Source: an uncultured Pseudomonadota bacterium (GTDB lineage Bacteria > Pseudomonadota > Alphaproteobacteria > Rs-D84). From it: 49,832 nucleotides of DNA. A model generated the notes under the pieces. That model had not been told where the DNA came from and searched no databases. It saw only the letters and a list, made by a program, of their open reading frames with translations. Where the stretch lies: contig CAMYYT010000006.1 in NCBI GenBank assembly GCA_947303585.1, positions 1-49,832 on the forward strand, read 5' to 3'. Positions 32,015 to 40,565 of this stretch are shown here, one piece after another. The number at the start of each line of letters is the position of its first letter. Within the stretch, counting starts at the first letter, position 1. A program made the translations under genes and the position numbers.

Positions 32015-32595
32015 AAAAACTAATATTAATTTTGGCTTGTATTTTTTCACTGAATGCGTTTGCACACCCAATCACTGATGAAATGCCTGACAAATTAAAA
32101 ACTTTCACAGACAATCTGGAATCAGTGTCTGCAACATTTAAACAAACCAAGATATTGCCAGAATCAACAAAGCGATTTACATCAAATGGCTATGTAAAAT
32201 TTGTTAAAAATGTTGGTTTTACATGGCATCAACAAAAGCCAAGCGAAGAAGTTTTTACTTCCACTTTGCAAGAATATTGTGTGAACGGTGAAGCCAAAGA
32301 ATTGACAGAATTGCCCTATTTTTATCGTGTTCAATCTATGATAGATAAAATGTTAAATGGCGATATGTCTGATTTTTTGTTTGCGTTTAATGTTGATTAT
32401 AATGAACACAAAGATAGTTGGACTTTGGTTGCAACGCCACGATTATCTGTGTTAGCTGATATGGTTCAGAATTTAACCATGTATGGAACAACGAAAGATT
32501 TAACCAAAGTCATTATGACTTATTATGACGGGACTATTGTTATTTTAGAATTTAATCGTTCAAAGAAAGAAATAAAAGATGAAATTGCTTGTTAA
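32011..32595 (+). CDS. LolA-like outer-membrane carrier protein (ApeL-like)
   Basis: This 194-residue protein has a signal peptide (KKLILILACIFSLNAFA, cleaved before HPITD). SVSATFKQTKILPES and RFTSNGYVKF are typical of LolA beta-strand openings. It should ferry the lipid-like product across the periplasm. The start at 32011 has GGGAG before it and overlaps the glycosyltransferase stop. Its 3' end overlaps the exporter start by 17 bases. Confidence 0.82.
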   Translation: MKKLILILACIFSLNAFAHPITDEMPDKLKTFTDNLESVSATFKQTKILPESTKRFTSNGYVKFVKNVGFTWHQQKPSEEVFTSTLQEYCVNGEAKELTELPYFYRVQSMIDKMLNGDMSDFLFAFNVDYNEHKDSWTLVATPRLSVLADMVQNLTMYGTTKDLTKVIMTYYDGTIVILEFNRSKKEIKDEIAC

Positions 32596-34729
32596 GAAAA
32601 TCTTGTTTGGCATAGCTGTTGTTCTTGGTGTTGTTGCAACATTGATATTCAAGACACCTTTGCACAGTCAAACAGATTTAATATCTTTGATAGATATAAA
32701 CGGCGCAGGACAACAATGGCCCGTCAACAAGATTTCAGATAAATTTTCTTCTGTGATAAATATTGTTGTTGAATCAGACGATGAAAAATTCGCACTTCAA
32801 AGTGCTAACAAGATTATAAATTTGTTAAACACAGAAGATTTTAACAATTTGAAAGTCCAATATAATAATTTTTCTTTGAAAAGTGTCACAAAAGATTTAA
32901 TTCCATATAAAAGTGGGCTTTTAAGCGCACAAGACAAAGAATTTTTACAACAAAACCAATCAAGAAAAATCGCAGACAATGCCATAAAACAGGTATCTCA
33001 ATCCATGATGCCACTTATTGTTCCTTTGCGCGAAGATCCTTTTTTATTGTTATCAAATTACTTGTTGAATATTAATAATGGGAATATTGGGTGGACTTTG
33101 CATAATGGATTACTTTGGCAATATAATGATTCAAAACATTATTTTATGATTCCTGTGGATGTGGTTAATACAAAAACAACCAACAAACAGATAAATTCTT
33201 TACGCCAAGAATTATTAAAGTTTAATGATGAAAACCGACGAATTTATATCAGCGGCGTTCCGCTTCATACCGCGACAATGGTTCAAAAAAGTCAGGTCCA
33301 ATTAACTGTTTTATCTTTGTTAGCCGCATTGATGGCGATATTATTCAGTTATTTATTGTTTCGAAAAATGTTCACAATAATGATTGTGCTGGGTAGTTTA
33401 TCTGTTGGTTTTTTATGTGGAACTATCGCTTTGTTTTTGTGTTTTAATACTCCTCATATTTTGACTTTTGTCTTTGGAACAACTTTGATTGGGTTGGGCA
33501 TAGATTATTCTTTCCATTTTTTAACAAGTGCCACTTTGAAAAATCAAATACAAATTCGTGAAAATATGCGACATTCATTTTTAACAACTTTGTTATGTTT
33601 TTTACCTTTGCTATTTTCTGGGATATCTTTGTTACAACAAATTTCTGTTTTTACTATCACAGGTTTAACAACAATTTATGTTGGACTTGGTTTATTTATA
33701 CCAAAAAAAATAAAATTGGAGACCAAGCCTTTGAAAATCAATTTTTCTTTGTCACGTAAATCGAGAATTGTGATTTTATCTTTGATTAGTATTGTAATTA
33801 TAGCGACCTTGCCTTTTGTAAAAAAAGAAAACAACATGAACCAACTTTATCGTCCAGATGCACAAATTTTAGCAGACGAAGTGATGGTGCAAAAATTAAC
33901 CAAATCAACAGAATCTGCCGTATTAATGGTTCGCGGTAAAAACATACAAGAAATTCTTGAAACAGAAGAAAGCATAAAACAAAACGGGAATAACTTCTTT
34001 TCTTTATCAAACATAATTCCATCAATAAAAACACAACAAGAAAACGAAAAATTAATTAAACAGTTATACAAAACACAGTCCAAATATTTAAAACAAAAAC
34101 TTGAATTGAAAAACACGCCTACATTTGAAAGTGGTGAATATATGACATCAGATAATATAAATTCAGAATTTTTGAACAATTGGATTGGTAAATTGATTAT
34201 CAGAGACAAAAACTATATTTATTCTTTGGCACAAGTTTCGCCAGACATACAAATAAACAACGAAAATGCAAAAGTTGTTTCTGTATCAAAAATTTTAAGT
34301 GATAAAATCGAACACTACAGCCTTGAAACTTATCGTTTATTGGGAATTTGTGCGGTTTGTTTGTTTATTTTGCTTTCATTGTTTTATAAAAAACGGGCGA
34401 TTATTTATTTAATTCCATCTTTTTTAGCGATATTGCTTTCTGTGTGTATTTTAACTTGGATTGGACAACCGATAACTTTCTTTCATATGCTGGCATTTTT
34501 TATCGTGATTGGACTTGGGCTTGATTATACAATATTCAATATAAATGCAGATAATGACAAAGAAACACGCCCTGTTTTATTTTCTTTCCTTACCAGTTTT
34601 GTTGGTTTTGGTTTACTGGCTTTTACCAGTTTCTTTTTAATTAAATCTATGGGAATTATTTTAGGCTTAGGTTTGGGTTTGTCTTATTTAATATCTTTCT
34701 TTTTATTCCGCACACACAAAGTTAAGTGA
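32579..34729 (+). CDS. MMPL/RND-type exporter (ApeM-like)
   Basis: This 716-residue protein has the two-repeat RND layout: helix 1 near residues 8-25, a large periplasmic loop to about 235, then helices 2-6 to about 380, a second loop and helices 8-12. Conserved GLGIDYSFHF and GLGLDYTIFN in the middle helices carry the Asp expected for proton coupling. It should export the polyene lipid from the inner membrane. Its C-terminus overlaps the convergent transferase gene by 27 bases. Confidence 0.88.
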   Translation: MKLLVKKILFGIAVVLGVVATLIFKTPLHSQTDLISLIDINGAGQQWPVNKISDKFSSVINIVVESDDEKFALQSANKIINLLNTEDFNNLKVQYNNFSLKSVTKDLIPYKSGLLSAQDKEFLQQNQSRKIADNAIKQVSQSMMPLIVPLREDPFLLLSNYLLNINNGNIGWTLHNGLLWQYNDSKHYFMIPVDVVNTKTTNKQINSLRQELLKFNDENRRIYISGVPLHTATMVQKSQVQLTVLSLLAALMAILFSYLLFRKMFTIMIVLGSLSVGFLCGTIALFLCFNTPHILTFVFGTTLIGLGIDYSFHFLTSATLKNQIQIRENMRHSFLTTLLCFLPLLFSGISLLQQISVFTITGLTTIYVGLGLFIPKKIKLETKPLKINFSLSRKSRIVILSLISIVIIATLPFVKKENNMNQLYRPDAQILADEVMVQKLTKSTESAVLMVRGKNIQEILETEESIKQNGNNFFSLSNIIPSIKTQQENEKLIKQLYKTQSKYLKQKLELKNTPTFESGEYMTSDNINSEFLNNWIGKLIIRDKNYIYSLAQVSPDIQINNENAKVVSVSKILSDKIEHYSLETYRLLGICAVCLFILLSLFYKKRAIIYLIPSFLAILLSVCILTWIGQPITFFHMLAFFIVIGLGLDYTIFNINADNDKETRPVLFSFLTSFVGFGLLAFTSFFLIKSMGIILGLGLGLSYLISFFLFRTHKVK

Positions 34730-35242
34730 TGGCACGCCAGATGGTATAAATTCAATATCTTTGGTTAATTCTTTGGTGCAAACACAGATTAAATAATCAC
34801 CCAGTTTATAAAAATATTTGTGTGCTTTGGTAGCGTCATTGCCAAATTTAAATTCTGCTTCGTATTTAACAAAGTTTTTATAGAAAGCGTCTTTATCTTT
34901 GGTTTTTGGTAATCCCAATAATTCACTTTGCCCTGCAAAATCGCGCTTAATAGATGTATTTTCTATATCGATTCCAACATTAGAATTTGACACGGCAACC
35001 ATAACAAAATTGTCTTTGTGCGCAATTGATACAAACCCAGATTTAATAATCGGCGCACCGTTTTTATCAACCTTAACGCTTTCGCCTGTGACATTTTTAA
35101 CAATTGCGCGAGATAATAAAAATTGTAACTTATGGGTATGATTTGAAAATTTTGACAAGCGAATTCTATCTGATACAGGTAACGCATTTTCTATATCAGC
35201 GATATTCTTTATCTCTTTGATATTTGACATATATATTTTCAT
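34703..35242 (-). CDS. 4'-phosphopantetheinyl transferase, Sfp/AcpT type
   Basis: This 179-residue protein has RLSKFSN, FLLSRAIVK, FVSIAHKDNFVMVAVS, VGIDIENT (Mg-binding GxD) and NFVKYEAEFKFG (KxExxxK). It attaches phosphopantetheine to the carrier proteins at 28549 and 28829. It is convergent with the exporter and divergent from the acyltransferase gene at 35282. A dedicated activator inside the cluster supports functional independence from AcpS. Confidence 0.85.
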   Translation of the reverse strand: MKIYMSNIKEIKNIADIENALPVSDRIRLSKFSNHTHKLQFLLSRAIVKNVTGESVKVDKNGAPIIKSGFVSIAHKDNFVMVAVSNSNVGIDIENTSIKRDFAGQSELLGLPKTKDKDAFYKNFVKYEAEFKFGNDATKAHKYFYKLGDYLICVCTKELTKDIEFIPSGVPSLNFVCAE

Positions 35243-35281
35243 AAGTTAAATTATAAAGGAAAAATATCAAAAGGCAAATAT

Positions 35282-36202
35282 ATGAGAAATTGGTATGAAG
35301 TCCGCGAACAAAGTGCTGGGAATTTGCGTCTGGAAACGCTTTGGTTTATATACAAAGTGTTTGGCATAAAGTTTTTGAAATTCGTGCTTTGGTTTGTATG
35401 TTTGTTTATTGTGCCTTTTGCAAAACCTGCCAGAATCGCTTCAAAAAAATACAAGAAAATATTAAATGCATATCAAAAAAAGTCGGGATATAAAAAAACA
35501 AAATTTTCAACTTTTTCGCATATTTATGGATTTGCGTGTGGTGTGCTTGATAAAATGGTGGCATCTTGTGATAAACGAAACAAGATTAAATTCGCTGTTC
35601 ATAAAAATTCTGATTGGATACAGTTTCAAAAATACATCGGACAAAACCAGGGGGTATTTTTGATTTGTTCACACTTGGGAAACATAGAAGTTTTGTCTGC
35701 TTTTCCAGATAGCAACCATAAAAAAATGCATGCCTTTATGCAAGTTTCTCAAACTGGCACTTTTCATAAATTTATGATGCGACACAATATTGCAACAAAC
35801 ACCACTATTTATCCTACCGAAAACATAGATATCAGCGTGGCGGGTAATATGTATGACAACCTACAAAACGGTGATTTGGTTATGATGGCAGGAGACAGGA
35901 CTTCGCCGACAAGCCCATCCAGATTTGAAACTGTTTCGTTTTTGGGTAAAAATTGTCGTTTTCCAATCGGAACTTTTAAATTCGCCCACGCACAATCACA
36001 CCCTGTGTTTGCGATTTGCGTTATGAATAATGGGTGTGAAAAATACACAATTTATGTAAAACAAATAAAATCTGAAAACATCAAAGAAATGATAGGTGAA
36101 TACGCCAGATTTCTAGAACAATTAATTTTAATTTATCCAAAACAATGGTTTAATTTCTTTGATTTTTTTGAAAATAATAACAAAGGTAACACAAATGATT
36201 AA
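35282..36202 (+). CDS. LpxL/HtrB-like acyltransferase
   Basis: This 306-residue protein has an N-terminal membrane helix around residues 25-45 and CSHLGNIEVLSAF, the HX4(D/E) site of lauroyl/myristoyl transferases, then DRTSPTSP and PVFAICVM. In aryl polyene clusters the same domain is often fused to the GT2 gene. It is expected to acylate a lipid or sugar acceptor of the polyene, but ordinary lipid A acylation is possible. It overlaps the ASCH gene by 8 bases. Confidence 0.83.
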   Translation: MRNWYEVREQSAGNLRLETLWFIYKVFGIKFLKFVLWFVCLFIVPFAKPARIASKKYKKILNAYQKKSGYKKTKFSTFSHIYGFACGVLDKMVASCDKRNKIKFAVHKNSDWIQFQKYIGQNQGVFLICSHLGNIEVLSAFPDSNHKKMHAFMQVSQTGTFHKFMMRHNIATNTTIYPTENIDISVAGNMYDNLQNGDLVMMAGDRTSPTSPSRFETVSFLGKNCRFPIGTFKFAHAQSHPVFAICVMNNGCEKYTIYVKQIKSENIKEMIGEYARFLEQLILIYPKQWFNFFDFFENNNKGNTND

Positions 36203-36581
36203 AGACAAAAATTATTATGAAAGTATATTACCACAATTTGATTGCAAGTTTTCAATGAGTGTGCGCAATAAATATTTCGAATTGATAAAGTCTGGTCAAA
36301 AAGACATTGAATTGCGCGCTTTTGATGAAAAACGCCGTCAAATGAAAGTGGGCGATAAATTCTTGCTTTATGATGCAGAAAACACAGATAATTACATAAT
36401 TTGCAAAATATTAAATTTGCATGTCGCGCCTGATTTTGAAACTTTATTTAGCAAATTAGATATTAAACGCACGGGTTTTGAAACTATCAAAGAATTAGAA
36501 GATGTCGTATTCAAATTTATCACCAAAGAAGAATTTGCGAAAAATTCTGTGGTCGGTATTGAAATTGAAGTTGTAAAATAA
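36195..36581 (+). CDS. ASCH domain protein
   Basis: This 128-residue protein has KYFELIKSGQKDIELRAFDEKRRQMKVGDKFLLYD, split as the ASCH signature with conserved GxKxxExR-like residues (GQKDIELR). The PUA-like fold binds RNA or modified nucleosides. AAAGG precedes the start at 36195. It overlaps the acyltransferase stop, but a role in polyene synthesis is not suggested. Confidence 0.82.
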   Translation: MIKDKNYYESILPQFDCKFSMSVRNKYFELIKSGQKDIELRAFDEKRRQMKVGDKFLLYDAENTDNYIICKILNLHVAPDFETLFSKLDIKRTGFETIKELEDVVFKFITKEEFAKNSVVGIEIEVVK

Positions 36582-36586
36582 CCATT

Positions 36587-37150
36587 TTATCGAACACGAA
36601 CACATTTAAAAAATTTAGAAACAGTATTTGTTTTTTCAACAGGTAAAACATTTTGTGGATAAACCATTCGGCGCACAACCCATTTATCAGAATCAAAAAA
36701 TTCATTTAGGTCTATTGGAAACCTGGTATATTTAAACTGTCCAGATTTAATATTTTGCTCTAATTTTTTATCGTATATTTTCGTTACATACATTATATCT
36801 ATTAAATCATGTTGAAGCGCATAATCATAAATCTGGCGCCCACCACAAATAAACATATAATCAAAATCTTGGCATGCAGCAATCGCAGAATTTATGGATG
36901 AAGCATAGAAAACACCAGATTGGTATTCGTCTTTGTTTTTGGAACTGCACACTATGTTCAAACGATTAGGCAAAGGACGGCGTGGCAGGCCATCAAAAGT
37001 ATTTTTACCAAACACACAAGGATATGGTGTTGTCATGGTTTTAAAGTGAAAAAAATCTTGTCGAGAATGCCAGGGCATCACATTGTTTTGCCCGATAACA
37101 CCATCTGGTCCAACCGCTACAATTCCACAAACTGTTGTTTTTTTATTCAT
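36587..37150 (-). CDS. folA: Dihydrofolate reductase
   Basis: This 187-residue protein has GIVAVGPDGVIGQNNVMPW (substrate loop), SRQDFFHFK with the catalytic Asp, GKNTFDGLP and FICGGRQIYDYAL (NADPH GG). It reduces dihydrofolate to tetrahydrofolate. Residues 150-187 are longer than in short family members and basic. thyA is not adjacent. Convergent with the ASCH gene, 5 bases apart. Confidence 0.93.
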   Translation of the reverse strand: MNKKTTVCGIVAVGPDGVIGQNNVMPWHSRQDFFHFKTMTTPYPCVFGKNTFDGLPRRPLPNRLNIVCSSKNKDEYQSGVFYASSINSAIAACQDFDYMFICGGRQIYDYALQHDLIDIMYVTKIYDKKLEQNIKSGQFKYTRFPIDLNEFFDSDKWVVRRMVYPQNVLPVEKTNTVSKFFKCVRVR

Positions 37151-37252
37151 AACGAATACTAAAGCATAAAAATCAAACTATGTCCATAAAAACCTAGGGA
37201 TTCAAACAAATTGTTTGGCTTTGTGTTTTATGAGATAATCAAAGCATGAAAA

Positions 37253-37311
37253 CCAGCGTTACGTCACCAACAACATTTTGTTTTCCAATTCAAACCATGA
37301 TTTAACGCTGG
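37253..37311 (+). other. Inverted repeat around a 19-codon ORF upstream of tRNA-Lys
   Basis: CCAGCGTTA (37253-37261) pairs with TAACGCTGG (37303-37311). An ATG at 37246 opens a 19-codon frame ending TAA at 37305, inside this structure. The 37151-37405 gap is otherwise AT-rich with no gene I can support. It could be a small RNA or leader; weak. Confidence 0.25.
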
Positions 37312-37405
37312 GGTTCATAATTTTTGACAAAAATGTAATTTTTTCTTGATTTTTTATTTTTTTGTGTCAGAATTACCCCCGAACGCTGAAAAAAAGAGTT
37401 CTTTT

Positions 37406-37481
37406 GGAGGCATAGCTCAGTTGGTAGAGCAAATGACTTTTAATCATTGGGTCCAGAGTTCGAATCTCTGTGCCTCCACCA
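37406..37481 (+). tRNA. tRNA-Lys (TTT)
   Basis: Acceptor stem GGAGGCA with TGCCTCC, D-arm AGCTCAGTTGGTAGAGC, anticodon arm AATGA-CTTTTAA-TCATT with anticodon TTT at 37439-37441, T-arm with GTTCGAATC, discriminator A and encoded CCA (37479-37481). It should be charged with lysine. Confidence 0.97.
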
Positions 37482-37494
37482 GAAAAATTAAAAG

Positions 37495-37517
37495 ACATCC
37501 GCAAGGATGTTTTTTTG
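37495..37517 (+). terminator. Terminator of tRNA-Lys
   Basis: ACATCC and GGATGT with a stable GCAA tetraloop, followed by seven T, 14 bases after the CCA. Confidence 0.85.
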
Positions 37518-37574
37518 TTTTTCAGGCACAGAGATGAGAACGTCAGAGTTCGACAACAAGTTGGTTTTGCTGAA

Positions 37575-38189
37575 TTAATGATGGTGGCGGGGCTTTCTGG
37601 TTGTATAGCCTGTGGAATAAAACCAATCGTCTATCATAGAAAGCATTGTTTCGATATATCTGGCGATTTCCCGCGGGGAATTGTGGTATTTGAATTCATT
37701 CAAAATCTGGTTTAATTCTTGGACTATGAAAGACAAAATCTGGGTATGTTGTGGATCCAAAACCTCTATTTTATCAGATTTATAAAGCAAATCTTCCATT
37801 AAAATCAGCTCTTTTTTTATTGCGTGGATATATTTTGTGTCTAAATCTAGTTTTTTATAATTTAAATTCAAATCCTGCATAGGAACGGTGATATGTTCGA
37901 TTTTTATAATGCGTTTCATTTGATTCAAGATTTTAAACAAGATACCATCTATGACATTAACCACATTGTTGTGTAAATTTTTCTTCATGCGACGGGTTAT
38001 AAGAAAATTAGAATAATCATAGAACAAAAACACCAAAGGTATCGCCAAAAGCGAAGCAGAGATGTTATTTGTCAAATCTATCCAAGACGGGTCATGCAAG
38101 TATTTTTGTGAAAAATCAAAAACAAATATGCCACCTGCGATAGATAACACATACGGAACAGCTTTCAAAACAAAGTGTGATATTTGCAT
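37575..38189 (-). CDS. Membrane protein of unknown function
   Basis: Taking ATG at 38189 gives 204 residues: MQISHFVLKAVPYVLSIAGGIF (helix 1, about 7-24), NISASLLAIPLVFLFYDYSN (helix 2, about 45-62), then a cytoplasmic helical region rich in K, I, D and E and a His-rich end. A TATAAT lies 8 bases before this ATG, which would give a very short or no leader. A longer reading to 38261 has an extra hydrophobic segment and is an alternative; the full frame to 38402 runs into the divergent gene. No family recognised. Confidence 0.6.
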   Translation of the reverse strand: MQISHFVLKAVPYVLSIAGGIFVFDFSQKYLHDPSWIDLTNNISASLLAIPLVFLFYDYSNFLITRRMKKNLHNNVVNVIDGILFKILNQMKRIIKIEHITVPMQDLNLNYKKLDLDTKYIHAIKKELILMEDLLYKSDKIEVLDPQHTQILSFIVQELNQILNEFKYHNSPREIARYIETMLSMIDDWFYSTGYTTRKPRHHH

Positions 38190-38249
38190 GTCAAAAATTA
38201 TAGCGTATAAAAACCATTTATAACACAGGAAGAAAAACCTTAGCAAAAC

Positions 38250-38278
38250 TTGAAAAACCATCAAAAATGCGCTATAAT
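38250..38278 (+). promoter_or_regulatory. Promoter of the 712-residue orphan
   Basis: TTGAAA (38250-38255), a 17-base spacer and TATAAT (38273-38278), about 40 bases before the start at 38321. Confidence 0.65.
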
Positions 38279-38320
38279 TATATAGATGGGCAAACCCCAC
38301 ACAAACCAAGAGGTGGCATG

Positions 38321-40459
38321 ATGGCAATTTCACTGGAAAACAAACTGTTTGATTATTTGGCACAACTGCATTTTGATTTGATGTCACCAGAAGTTCGCGC
38401 ACGTTTCGATGAATATGCCAAAAACAAAGATTTTCAAGGACATATGAAGGAATGGAACAACCGTTATGTCGGTGGCATGTTGCCAGATTTTGTTAGTCCT
38501 GGTGTTGGTGGTGTCACAAACGAACATCAATTAACCGGTGGTGAATGGGACAAACTGTATTTAGCCTTTCAAAAAACATTACAACGTATGAACAAGGCCA
38601 AAGATCCAAAAGTTGGTTTTGACGGTGATTATGACAAAAAAACCAAAGATTTTATTGCCAAATGGTTTGGTTCAGACAAATTATTTGACCAGGATAAAGC
38701 AGACCCCGCGGTAGAAGACAAATTAACCGATGCCCCAGCCCCCAATTCTTTGCTGTCTTTTCTGACCGCTCACCGTGGTCAATTAGAAACTATTTTTAAG
38801 ACACAGGGGATTGTTTCCAAAGATTCATCTGGTTTTACATATGACAAATTACTAAATGGATTGACAACAAAAAAATATAACACAGATGATAACTTTAGAA
38901 ATAATCTTTCAAATGTAATAAGTTATATTGAAGCTTACGGACCAAACGGTGGGGCTCCAGCAGGATATTGGCCAAATACTTTACTAGCTCTTGAGCCCGG
39001 AATTGATTTTGGACCCCCTCTACCAGCCGACTTCAATGATTGGTTTGTTGCGCCAACTGTTTATACGCCACCACTTATGGGAAGTCGTATAGATGATTTT
39101 AAAACAAAATATTCAAATATTTTCAGTGAATTGTTAGATCCCAAAAACTCTAAGATTCTTGACAAATTCTTGACAGAATCAGAACCAATCATAGGCAACC
39201 AAATCAAAGCAGCTGTTGCACAAACCGATTACACAAATAAAGATTCCAAAGATTATGTACCAGAAAAATATCCTGATTCTAAAAATTGGAAACAAAGGTT
39301 TGAAGATTGGAAAAATGATACTTATGAAAATCATCTGCGCAGATTTACAAACCCAAGTCGTGGAACACGTTTGTATTTCAGTCCTTGGTCACAAAACATT
39401 ATCAAGGCTTTTGACAAAGCCAAACTTAAACCAACAGATGGGTTGGAGGGAATACTGTCTAAAAAAGATGATGTTCTGAAAAACTTGAAATCAACCCCAA
39501 CAGCAACTTCTCATTTTAAGTGGTTTACTGAAACTATTGAAAATTTAAAAACAGCGGGTATGAACAAAGCTGTTGAAGGCGCACTGCGCAACGGAAAACA
39601 AATGCGCGATCTCGTATCTGCTGTAATTGCTGAAGCAGTTGAACAGAATAAAATCGATGAAGCAAAGACCGCTTTAGAAGTATTATCTGTTGCTAAATAC
39701 GGTTTATCTTGCAGTCGAACACTGGGCGCTTTACGCGAAGCAACAAAAGATATGTCTATTTTGTCAGATAAAAATTTATCGTGGAACAAAAGTAATGAAG
39801 GTATTCAATTCGTTACCAACGCCATGGATAAAACCGCAGGACTGGCAATACGCGGTTTGGGGCTTGCCGCAACAGGAATCCATAATTTTATACAACACAG
39901 ACGCACAAAAATTGGCGATGATTTAAGAAAAAACAAAGTGTTAAGTAATGCACATAAACATTGGAACGAAGAAGACACGCACGCAACAGTAACAAAAAAA
40001 CACACCGAAGCAACAAGTAATCTAGCAAAATTAGCAGCAGGACATGGCGATTCGGGGCATGTTATTGATGCTGCAACAATTGTCGCTGAAACAGCAGCAT
40101 TGGGCGGAATGCCTGCTGGTCCTGCAAAAGATGCATTACAAAAAGATGTTGACTTGTACAATAAATCTGTGATGGACAACCATAATGCTGCCATAGAATT
40201 AGCCAATATAGGCGCACGCCAAGCCGCTCGTACTGCAGCCCCAGAAAAAGACCCTTTCAGAGAATTAATAGCATATTGGGATATGTTAGAATCTGTTGGT
40301 AAAACCCATGTATTTACCTTGGGCAGTATGAAGTTGAAACGCGATGCTATGTTTAAGGATGAAACAAGAATCATATCTGGTGCGCCCGTAACACAATCAC
40401 GCGCTAAACATATTGCAGATGCTTACCTCAAAAAATATGGTACACTTCGAACGGCTTGA
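38321..40459 (+). CDS. Large soluble protein of unknown family
   Basis: This protein of about 712 residues starts MAISLENKLFDYLAQ. AGAGG is 7 bases before ATG 38321; ATG 38318 is also possible. No signal peptide or membrane helix. It is rich in charged residues and helices. Part of it (about 60-140) has FDGDYDKKTKDFIAKWFG, recalling peptidoglycan-binding repeats. A Gly/Ala-rich helical region lies around 500-560 and an Ala-rich region at about 590-660. It is followed by a phage-fibre-type gene with its own promoter. It could be a phage-like structural or secreted-effector-like protein; I do not recognise it. Confidence 0.75.
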   Translation: MAISLENKLFDYLAQLHFDLMSPEVRARFDEYAKNKDFQGHMKEWNNRYVGGMLPDFVSPGVGGVTNEHQLTGGEWDKLYLAFQKTLQRMNKAKDPKVGFDGDYDKKTKDFIAKWFGSDKLFDQDKADPAVEDKLTDAPAPNSLLSFLTAHRGQLETIFKTQGIVSKDSSGFTYDKLLNGLTTKKYNTDDNFRNNLSNVISYIEAYGPNGGAPAGYWPNTLLALEPGIDFGPPLPADFNDWFVAPTVYTPPLMGSRIDDFKTKYSNIFSELLDPKNSKILDKFLTESEPIIGNQIKAAVAQTDYTNKDSKDYVPEKYPDSKNWKQRFEDWKNDTYENHLRRFTNPSRGTRLYFSPWSQNIIKAFDKAKLKPTDGLEGILSKKDDVLKNLKSTPTATSHFKWFTETIENLKTAGMNKAVEGALRNGKQMRDLVSAVIAEAVEQNKIDEAKTALEVLSVAKYGLSCSRTLGALREATKDMSILSDKNLSWNKSNEGIQFVTNAMDKTAGLAIRGLGLAATGIHNFIQHRRTKIGDDLRKNKVLSNAHKHWNEEDTHATVTKKHTEATSNLAKLAAGHGDSGHVIDAATIVAETAALGGMPAGPAKDALQKDVDLYNKSVMDNHNAAIELANIGARQAARTAAPEKDPFRELIAYWDMLESVGKTHVFTLGSMKLKRDAMFKDETRIISGAPVTQSRAKHIADAYLKKYGTLRTA

Positions 40460-40484
40460 TTTTTATTGGGATTTGTGGTATAAT
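40456..40484 (+). promoter_or_regulatory. Promoter of the tail-fibre-like gene
   Basis: TTGATT (40456-40461), 17 bases, TGTGG overlapping the spacer end, TATAAT (40479-40484). The -35 includes the stop codon of the preceding gene. It matches the promoters of the two DUF488 cassettes. Confidence 0.7.
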
Positions 40485-40498
40485 GTTGCATAGATTAA

Positions 40499-40526
40499 GA
40501 CGGTGGTAACAGCCGTCTTTTTTTTT
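40499..40526 (+). terminator. Leader terminator of the tail-fibre-like gene
   Basis: GACGG and CCGTC (40499-40517) followed by nine T, placed between promoter and RBS as in the cassettes at 10200 and 19419 but with a different stem sequence. Confidence 0.65.
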
Positions 40527-40565
40527 ATTTTCCAAACATTTATTTTTTAACAAAAGGATTTTAAT

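Noticed and set aside
38321..40459. Aryl polyene or cell-wall enzyme role for the 712-residue protein
   Set aside because: No catalytic motif is visible, and the weak peptidoglycan-binding resemblance covers too few residues to support a call.
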